Shown here piece after piece: positions 1-4,520 of a DNA stretch of 6,445 nt (within the stretch, counting starts at the first letter, position 1; the number at the start of each line of letters is the position of its first letter). Source of the DNA: Gammaproteobacteria bacterium (lineage in GTDB: Bacteria; Pseudomonadota; Gammaproteobacteria; Pseudomonadales; Azotimanducaceae). Position numbers and translations under genes: made by a program. Under the pieces are notes generated by a model. That model saw only the letters and a list, made by a program, of their open reading frames with translations, was not told the DNA's origin and searched no databases. The stretch covers positions 485 to 6,929 of the forward strand of contig JAPOYW010000518.1 of NCBI GenBank assembly GCA_026706425.1. The letters run 5' to 3'.

Positions 1-587
1 CCGCCGGCAGCCGGAGCAAGGATCACAAGGACGAGAAGGGGGTGCCGCTCGACGGAATCCCGTTCCATCCCTACTGCACGGTGCACGACTTCCAGGCGAC
101 GGTTGCGTTCCTGTTCATCTTCTGCGCGATCATGTTTTTCGCGCCGGAAATGTTCGGCTACTTCCTGGAGAAACCGAATTTCGAGCAGGCCGATCCGTTG
201 AAAACGCCGGACGTGATCGCGCCGGTCTGGTACTACACGCCGTTCTACTCGATGCTGCGCGCGACGACCTTCCCGATGTTCGGCCTCGACGCCAAGTTCT
301 GGGGGCTCGTCGTCATGGGTGCGGCCGTCCTGATCCCGGCGATGCTGCCGTGGCTCGACAGGAGCCCGGTCAAGTCCATGCGCTACAAGGGACTCGCGTC
401 GAAGGTCATGCTTGCGCTCATGTTGGTGAGCTTCTTCATACTCGGCTACCTCGGCACGATCCACACCACGGACTTGACCACGGCAATCGCGCAGGTCTGT
501 ACGCTGATCTACTTCGCCTACTTCGTGCTCATGCCCTGGTACACGCGCGTCGAGAAGACCAAGACGCCGCCGGAGCGCGTGACGTGA
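1..587 (+). CDS. petB: Cytochrome b of the bc1 complex, C-terminal part (5' truncated)
   Basis: This is the C-terminal half of the di-heme cytochrome b subunit of ubiquinol:cytochrome c oxidoreductase (complex III, inner membrane). It is open from the window edge in the frame of position 3 and stops with TGA at 585-587. The sequence PLDGIPFHPY, counted as residues 2-11 from the GTG at 42, is typical of the loop before helix E. The Qo-site motif reads PVWY (222-233), followed by YTPFYSMLRA; this replaces mitochondrial PEWY and is the usual beta/gamma-proteobacterial form. Four hydrophobic segments at about residues 16-36, 86-104, 122-140 and 148-166 fit helices E-H. The heme-ligating histidines lie upstream, outside the window. 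The GTG at 42 is an internal codon, not a start. The next gene, petC, overlaps it by four bases, so the two are almost certainly co-transcribed. Identification is firm. Confidence 0.96.
   Translation, partial: AGSRSKDHKDEKGVPLDGIPFHPYCTVHDFQATVAFLFIFCAIMFFAPEMFGYFLEKPNFEQADPLKTPDVIAPVWYYTPFYSMLRATTFPMFGLDAKFWGLVVMGAAVLIPAMLPWLDRSPVKSMRYKGLASKVMLALMLVSFFILGYLGTIHTTDLTTAIAQVCTLIYFAYFVLMPWYTRVEKTKTPPERVT
572..587 (+). promoter_or_regulatory. petC ribosome binding site and GTGA stop-start overlap
   Basis: GGAG at 572-575 lies eight bases before the GTG at 584. The GTG overlaps the petB TGA. This fixes the petC start and suggests translational coupling of the two bc1 subunits. Confidence 0.7.
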
Positions 588-1456
588 CCCGGACCGCCGC
601 CGTCGTCGGGATGGTGGGACTTATCGCGACGTTGACGGTCCACGGTGCCGGGTCCGACGCGGAACTCGAGCCGATGAAGCCGAATCTGCGCGACCTGCCG
701 TCGCTGCAACGGGGCATGACGTTGTACGTCAACTATTGCCTCGGCTGCCACTCCCTCAAGTTCCAGCGCTACGAGCGCACGGCCGACGATCTCGGGATTC
801 CTCACGACGTCGCGCTGCGCAACCTGGTCTTTCCCGGTCGCGCCCGCCCCGCGGGCATGGACGGAGCCGCCATCGGCGACCTGATGCAGACGTCCATGCC
901 CTTGGAACGCGCCAAGGTTTGGTTCGGGAAACCGCCGCCGGATCTGACAATGGTCGACCGGGTCCGAGGCACCGCGTGGGTCTACAGCATGCTGAAGAGC
1001 TTCTACGCGGATCCGGAGCGACCCTTCGGCTTCAACAACCGGGTGTACGAGAACATCGGTATGCCCCATGTCCTCGCTGGGTTGCAGGGAATACCACGCC
1101 TCGTCCCCAAACGACCCAAACCCGTGGACATCCTCGACGGCTTGGACGAGATCGTCAACAAGCGGTCGGACGGCGAATACGTGACCGACGTGACGGCCCA
1201 CGACGAGCTGCCGGACGGCGCGGATCCGGTGATCCGGGAGGAGTTGTCGGACTTGGAGGTGGACCCGGGGACGGGTTCGATGACCGGGGAGGAATTCGAC
1301 CAGGCGGCCTACGACATCGCCAATTTCCTCCACTACGTGGGCGACCCCGGTCGGCTGGAACGCCACCGAATCGGTGTTTGGGTGCTCGTGTTCCTTGCCG
1401 GGCTGTTCGTTCTGGCCACGTTGCTCAATCGCGAATACCGGAGAGACCTGCACTAA
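584..1456 (+). CDS. petC: Cytochrome c1, heme-binding subunit of the bc1 complex
   Basis: This subunit passes electrons from the Rieske protein to soluble cytochrome c on the periplasmic side. I start it at GTG 584: it shares GTGA with the petB stop and has GGAG at 572-575, eight bases upstream. That gives 290 residues, normal for beta/gamma cytochrome c1. Residues 2-22 form a signal peptide. The c-type heme motif CLGCH is at residues 52-56. PPDLTMVDRVRG (117-128), SFYADPERPFGFNN (139-152) and IGMPHVL around Met160 are family hallmarks, and Met160 is the probable sixth heme ligand. Residues 263-281 form the C-terminal anchor helix, followed by NREYRRDLH. The same frame stays open back into petB, but that upstream part is not conserved. 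No disabling change is visible. Confidence 0.96.
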   Translation: MTRTAAVVGMVGLIATLTVHGAGSDAELEPMKPNLRDLPSLQRGMTLYVNYCLGCHSLKFQRYERTADDLGIPHDVALRNLVFPGRARPAGMDGAAIGDLMQTSMPLERAKVWFGKPPPDLTMVDRVRGTAWVYSMLKSFYADPERPFGFNNRVYENIGMPHVLAGLQGIPRLVPKRPKPVDILDGLDEIVNKRSDGEYVTDVTAHDELPDGADPVIREELSDLEVDPGTGSMTGEEFDQAAYDIANFLHYVGDPGRLERHRIGVWVLVFLAGLFVLATLLNREYRRDLH

Positions 1457-1550
1457 TATGACTGGACGCGGCACAAGGCCCCGGCACGAGTCGAGCACCG
1501 ATGCCGTATTGACGTCATCGCTCGTCGGGCTGGCGTGCCGCCGCTAGGGC

Positions 1551-1564
1551 AGGAGGTTGCCGTG
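1551..1564 (+). promoter_or_regulatory. Strong sspA Shine-Dalgarno that decides the GTG start
   Basis: A complete AGGAGG at 1551-1556 is followed by five bases and GTG 1562. The longer reading from 1535 would put this site inside the coding region and add nine residues not found in the family, so 1562 is preferred. Confidence 0.75.
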
Positions 1565-2197
1565 GACTTCAATCCAATCAGACGCTCTTCGATGACGCTC
1601 TACTCGGACCCGCGCGACCACTACAGTCATCGGGTTCGGATGGTATTGGCGGAGAAGGGCGTTACCGTCGACATCGCCGACGTCAATGCCCGCCGGCCGC
1701 CGGAGGAACTCGGCGACCTGAATCCCTACAACACGGTTCCCACCCTCGTCGACCGCGAACTCGTGCTCTACCAGAGCACCGTGATCATCGAGTACCTGGA
1801 CGAGCGCTTCCCGCATCCCCCGCTGCTGCCGGTCTATCCCGTCGCCCGGGCACAGAGTCGATTGCTGATGCACCGCATCGAGAAGGACTGGAGCGGTCGG
1901 CTCGACGTGCTGATGCGCGGCCGGGGCGGCGAGCGCGTGCTGGGGAAGGCCCATCGGGAACTGCGGGAAAGCGTCGTCGGAGCGGCCCCGTTGTTCGCGG
2001 AGAAGCCGTTCTTCATGAACGAGGAATTCACGCTCGTGGATTGCTGCGTGGCACCCGTGCTTTGGCGTCTGAAATACGTGGAGGTCGACCTCCCGGAACG
2101 TCAGACACGACCCATGTCGCAATACATGCAGAAGATCTTCGCACGCCAGTCGTTCCGCGACAGCCTGACTGAGCTCGAGGTCGAGATGGGCGAATGA
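1562..2197 (+). CDS. sspA: Stringent starvation protein A (GST-fold RNA polymerase-associated protein)
   Basis: SspA is a glutathione-S-transferase-fold protein that binds RNA polymerase and alters transcription under starvation and acid stress; it is not known to act as an enzyme. GTG 1562 is chosen because a full AGGAGG (1551-1556) sits five bases upstream. It gives 211 residues, and the numbering then agrees with E. coli SspA. A thioredoxin-like N-domain covers about residues 11-88 (MTLYSDPRDHYSHRVRMVLA, NPYNTVPTLVDRE, EYLDERF). The PHP surface motif at 84-86, shown to matter for SspA function in E. coli, is followed by PLLPVYPVARAQSRL and HRIEKDW. An all-helical C-domain contains FTLVDCCVAPVLWRL. 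The gene lies 105 nt after petC, and its stop overlaps the sspB start. The petABC-sspAB order is common in gammaproteobacteria. Identification is firm. Confidence 0.96.
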   Translation: MDFNPIRRSSMTLYSDPRDHYSHRVRMVLAEKGVTVDIADVNARRPPEELGDLNPYNTVPTLVDRELVLYQSTVIIEYLDERFPHPPLLPVYPVARAQSRLLMHRIEKDWSGRLDVLMRGRGGERVLGKAHRELRESVVGAAPLFAEKPFFMNEEFTLVDCCVAPVLWRLKYVEVDLPERQTRPMSQYMQKIFARQSFRDSLTELEVEMGE

Positions 2198-2562
2198 CGT
2201 CCACGCGACCCTATCTGGTCCGGGCGATCATCGACTGGATCGTCGACAACTCTTGGACACCCTACGTGGTGATCGCGGCGGACGCGCCTGGTGCGGAAGC
2301 ACTGCTCGACTACGCCACCGACGGTCGCCTCGTTCTCAATGTGTCCGCCACGGCGACCCGAAATCTCGCCATCGGCAAGGACACGCTGGACGTGGACTGC
2401 CGATTCGGTGGGCGATCCGTGCATTTGAGCGCGCCGATCGGCACGGTCGTGGCCGTCTACGCGCGGGAAAACAGCATGGGAATGGTATTCGAGGTCGAAG
2501 ACGGCGACACGCCAACCGAGCCGGAACCGCCGTCCCGACCGAAGCTCTCGCTGGTCAAGTAG
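2194..2562 (+). CDS. sspB: ClpXP protease specificity-enhancing factor SspB
   Basis: SspB is a cytoplasmic adaptor that binds ssrA-tagged polypeptides and delivers them to the ClpXP protease. The 122-residue protein starts at ATG 2194, which overlaps the sspA TGA; no strong ribosome site is visible, so translational coupling is likely. The substrate-binding domain covers about residues 3-103: RPYLVRAIIDWIVDNSWTPY, then LVLNVSATATRNL, DCRFGG, and VVAVYARENSMGMVFE. The tail RPKLSLVK (115-122) closely matches the ClpX-docking XB peptide of E. coli SspB (RPALRVVK). The linker between domain and tail is only about 15 residues (DGDTPTEPEPPS and flanks), against roughly 50 in E. coli, so the whole protein is shorter than the 165-residue E. 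coli form. Both functional ends are present, so it should work. Confidence 0.95.
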   Translation: MTSTRPYLVRAIIDWIVDNSWTPYVVIAADAPGAEALLDYATDGRLVLNVSATATRNLAIGKDTLDVDCRFGGRSVHLSAPIGTVVAVYARENSMGMVFEVEDGDTPTEPEPPSRPKLSLVK

Positions 2563-2617
2563 ACCTTTGCCCGGGACGCCAGAAAGCGCCCGACCGGCCG
2601 TCGACAGTCGGATAGCC

Positions 2618-3322
2618 ATGGCGAACAAACGACCCAACATTCTCTGGATCTACATCGAAGACCAGGATCCGAGATACGGCTGCTATGGCGAGGTGCTGGT
2701 CAAAACCCCCAACATAGACGCCCTGGCAGCCGAGGGTGTGGTGTGGGTTGATCCCGCCGGGTACGCGGCGGCGGGAACCGGTCGCCACGCTGGATGTAGG
2801 CGCAACGTCACACTGGAACTCGCCGGGGTCACGGTGCCGGACTACATGGACTCCGCCAATCTGTTCGAGGGGCCGCAGCGCGAGCACGTGTTCTCAGCGA
2901 GGGACCGCTGCGAATGGGTGGTGGACCGGACCCGCAGCGCCGTTGGCGACCGCTTTCACTACATCAGGAACTTCATGACCGACCGGCCGGTCGCGCAGCC
3001 CAATTTCCGCGAGGCGTGGCCGGCGATCATTAGAACGCGGGAAATGCATGAACGCGGTGAGCTGACACCGACCCAGGCATTGGCCTATGGGCCGAGGCCG
3101 GCGGAGGAACTGTACGATCTGAAGGAGGATCCGCACGAGACGGTCAACCTGGCGGACGACCCCGACCACGAGGAAATCCTGAAGGTCATGCGTGCGCTCG
3201 TGGAGGCCTGGGTCGAGGATACGGATGACAAGGGACAATACCCGGAATCGAAAGCGGCGCTCACGGTCACCAAGAAGCAGTTTCGGAGGTGGTGCACCGA
3301 CCCGATATTCGACGATGTCTGA
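2618..3322 (+). pseudogene. Sulfatase remnant: N- and C-terminal parts joined, catalytic core missing
   Basis: The first 40 or so residues (KRPNILWIYIEDQDPRYGCY, then TPNIDALAAEGV) are the N-terminus of an arylsulfatase-type enzyme of the alkaline phosphatase superfamily, with E-D in the first metal-binding strand. From about 2813 to the stop the frame reads a sulfatase C-terminus: LELAGVTVPDYM, REHVFSARDRC, DRFHYIRNFM, AEELYDLKEDPHETVNLADD. The segment 2745-2807 makes sense only one base later, as GLIPPGTRRREPVATLDVGAT, the stretch that normally precedes LELAGV. The CxPSR formylglycine motif and the later metal-binding residues are absent. About 234 residues remain, where the family usually has 450-520. 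The sequence therefore shows a large internal deletion near 2738-2745 and a second phase change near 2808-2812 that restores the first frame. The product cannot be an active sulfatase. ATG 2618 is the likely ancestral start; a TTG at 2567 would extend the frame but adds unrelated residues. It lies 55 nt after sspB. Confidence 0.82.
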
Positions 3323-3331
3323 CTGGCGCTG

Positions 3332-3384
3332 TTCGTCGGCAATGCCGGTTGCGGACATGGTGCCATAGCCGCGCCGACAACGAA
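3332..3384. terminator. Nested stem-loop between convergent genes (possible terminator)
   Basis: The short region between the sulfatase remnant and dolP contains nested inverted repeats. GTCGGC (3335-3340) pairs with GCCGAC (3373-3378), GCGG (3351-3354) with CCGC (3369-3372), and ATGG (3357-3360) with CCAT (3363-3366). A ten-base bulge lies on one side, and no T-run follows on either strand. It sits where a bidirectional terminator for convergent genes would be expected, but it is not a classic intrinsic one. Function is inferred from position only. Confidence 0.3.
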
Positions 3385-3413
3385 GTCTCGGGGCTACCGC
3401 GACTCGGGCACCG

Positions 3414-4058
3414 CTAGGAACTGTTCTCCACGTAGTCGAAGACCTTGACGACCCGCTGGATTCCGAACACGGTCCGGGCGACCGCAACCGCGGCATCCGC
3501 CTGTTCGCGGGGCAAGACACCGATCAGGTAGACGATGCCATCCTCGACGAACACCTTGATCCGTGCGCCCTCGACATCCTCGTCGGCAAGGAGTTGCGCC
3601 TTGACCTTGGTCTGTAGCCAGTTGTCGTTCCCCCTGGCCACCAGGCTGCTCGCGCCGCCGATCTGGATTTCGTTGTGGATCTTGCGGATCTTGCGGATCT
3701 CGCGGATCGAATCCTCGGCCAGACTGCGCAGACCCTGGTCTTCGACCTGCCCGGTCAGCAGTACGATGCCGTCGTAACTCACCACGTTGACGTGGCTAGT
3801 CGCTAGGCGTTCATCGGCGGCATCGATTCGCCGCGAGGCCATCCGTTCGATGACTTCGTCGTCGAGCCAGCCACCGGGGGTTCTTAGGGTCGGGTCCTCG
3901 CCCGTGAAGCTCACGCAGCCGACCTGCAAGGCGACCAGTGTCGCGACGAGGCCGTGCAACAGGGGCCGGAAGGGACGAGGTCCGCCGCAAGCGGCGGGTC
4001 CGCTGCATGCAGCGGGTCCACTGCAAGCAGTGGGGGAGAGTTCAGCCATCCATTGCAT
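3414..4058 (-). CDS. dolP: DolP/YraP-like dual BON-domain outer-membrane lipoprotein
   Basis: DolP is a periplasm-facing outer-membrane lipoprotein that in E. coli supports envelope integrity. I start at ATG 4058 because AGGA (4067-4070, minus strand) is eight bases upstream; ATG 4049 and 4067 are also possible. The frame gives 214 residues. A hydrophobic stretch (LLHGLVATLVALQVGC) ends at Cys48, the predicted lipidation site, but the residue at -3 is Gln, which is unusual. The leader before it is long and holds three hexapeptide repeats of the form P-[T/A]-A-C-[S/G]-G encoded by palindromic DNA. BON domain 1 covers about 64-135 (VNVVSYDGIVLLTGQV, IHNEIQIGG). BON domain 2 covers about 140-211 (NDNWLQTKVKAQLL, IKVFVEDGIVYLIGVL). 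The start overlaps the end of yraN by 17 bases; diaA, normally between them, is missing. Family assignment is firm, the start less so. Confidence 0.9.
   Translation of the reverse strand: MQWMAELSPTACSGPAACSGPAACGGPRPFRPLLHGLVATLVALQVGCVSFTGEDPTLRTPGGWLDDEVIERMASRRIDAADERLATSHVNVVSYDGIVLLTGQVEDQGLRSLAEDSIREIRKIRKIHNEIQIGGASSLVARGNDNWLQTKVKAQLLADEDVEGARIKVFVEDGIVYLIGVLPREQADAAVAVARTVFGIQRVVKVFDYVENSS
3673..3708 (-). repeat. Four tandem 9-bp units inside dolP
   Basis: Units TTGTGGATC, TTGCGGATC, TTGCGGATC and TCGCGGATC follow each other without spacers (plus-strand reading). On the coding strand they encode the repeated tripeptides of IREIRKIRKIHN at the end of BON domain 1. Domain length still fits the E. 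coli protein, so this may be local homogenisation rather than extra residues. Confidence 0.75.
3982..4033 (-). repeat. Three tandem 18-bp palindromic units with compensatory arm changes, within the dolP leader
   Basis: On the plus strand, units occupy 3982-3997 (CCGCCGCAAGCGGCGG), 4000-4015 (CCGCTGCATGCAGCGG) and 4018-4033 (CCACTGCAAGCAGTGG), each separated by GT. Every unit has seven-base complementary arms around a two-base centre. Between units the arms differ at two positions, and each change is matched on the other arm. In the dolP transcript each unit can fold as six base pairs closed by G-C around a four-base loop: CUUG, CAUG and CUUG. CUUG closed by G-C is a known stable RNA tetraloop. 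The 18-bp period equals six codons, so the array also encodes three in-frame hexapeptides. Confidence 0.9.
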
Positions 4059-4476
4059 CGAACGCATCCTGAATCCATTCACATGCGATGCGGTAGTTTC
4101 CCCTTGAAGCGGATACGACGTCAAATCGAATTCCGCGGTAGCGGTGTTCGGGATGCTCCTCGAGGTATCGCTCGGCGGTGCGGGTGAGCCGGCGCCTCTT
4201 GCCCCTGTCAACCGAACCCAAACCGGAGTTCCACGCACCTTCGGACCGGTAGCGGACTTCCACGAAGGCTAGTACGTCACCATCGAGCATCACCAAGTCG
4301 ATTTCGCCGGTCCGACGGGTGTAGTTCCTGGCCAACGTACTCAGCCCATGCCCGCGAAGGAGCCGTTCCGCCCGTCGTTCCGCCCGCCGCCCGATACGCA
4401 GCGTGTCCCGCCGAGCATCCGGAATCAGCGACGCGCCCGCGCGACGCAGTCCTCGTAGCCACCGTTTCTCGATCAT
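4042..4476 (-). CDS. yraN: YraN / UPF0102 family nuclease-like protein
   Basis: This small cytoplasmic protein belongs to UPF0102, whose fold resembles Holliday-junction resolvases and other PD-(D/E)XK nucleases; the cellular role is not established. The ATG at 4476 gives 144 residues, against about 131 in E. coli, with a basic 25-residue N-terminal extension (many Arg) before the conserved domain. Visible family features are IGRRAERRAERLL (28-40), ARNYTRRTGEIDLV (49-62) with Glu58 and Asp60, FVEVRYR (71-77) with Glu73, and RFDVVS plus the terminal WIQDAFDAMDG. E. coli YraN has the same FVEVRYR form. It lies 44 nt after lpoA, and its last 17 bases overlap dolP, so lpoA-yraN-dolP is probably one operon. 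The frame stays open far upstream, but that is an out-of-frame shadow of lpoA. No clear ribosome site precedes 4476, so the exact start is uncertain. Confidence 0.92.
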   Translation of the reverse strand: MIEKRWLRGLRRAGASLIPDARRDTLRIGRRAERRAERLLRGHGLSTLARNYTRRTGEIDLVMLDGDVLAFVEVRYRSEGAWNSGLGSVDRGKRRRLTRTAERYLEEHPEHRYRGIRFDVVSASRGNYRIACEWIQDAFDAMDG

Positions 4477-4477
4477 C

Positions 4478-4512
4478 GGGACGGCAACTGTAGATGTCCC
4501 ATAGCGAGCTAT
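4478..4512 (-). promoter_or_regulatory. Two small inverted repeats in the lpoA-yraN gap
   Basis: The 44-nt gap holds ATAGC/GCTAT (4501-4512, two-base centre), then GGGAC/GTCCC (4478-4482 with 4496-4500). The second stem would end one base before the yraN ATG on the minus strand. They could affect yraN translation or be chance; arms are only five bases. Confidence 0.25.
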
Positions 4513-4520
4513 ACAGGGGA

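Noticed and set aside
222..233. PVWY instead of PEWY at the cytochrome b Qo site
   Set aside because: It is a deviation from the mitochondrial motif, but it is the known usual form in beta- and gammaproteobacteria.
736..1461. A 241-codon plus-strand frame rich in Arg, Pro and Gly
   Set aside because: It is a shifted reading of petC with low-complexity composition and no family features.
518..1498. A 326-codon open frame on the minus strand opposite petC
   Set aside because: It lies wholly antisense to an unmistakable cytochrome c1 and has no recognisable motif. Long shadow frames are expected in GC-rich coding DNA.
1510..1517. TGACGTCA palindrome upstream of sspA
   Set aside because: It is a perfect 8-bp palindrome in the petC-sspA gap, but it is too short and isolated to call an operator. 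TTGACG at 1509-1514 has no matching -10 hexamer at a suitable distance.
1532..1542. GGCG/CGCC hairpin before the sspA ribosome site
   Set aside because: Four base pairs with a three-base loop and no T-run are not enough for a terminator or switch.
2567..2617. TTG 2567 as start of the sulfatase frame
   Set aside because: The 17 added residues do not resemble a sulfatase N-terminus or a signal peptide, while ATG 2618 sits right before the conserved KRPNIL motif.
3982..4033. CRISPR-like array
   Set aside because: The units are contiguous palindromes of 16 bp separated by two bases, with no spacers and no cas genes nearby.
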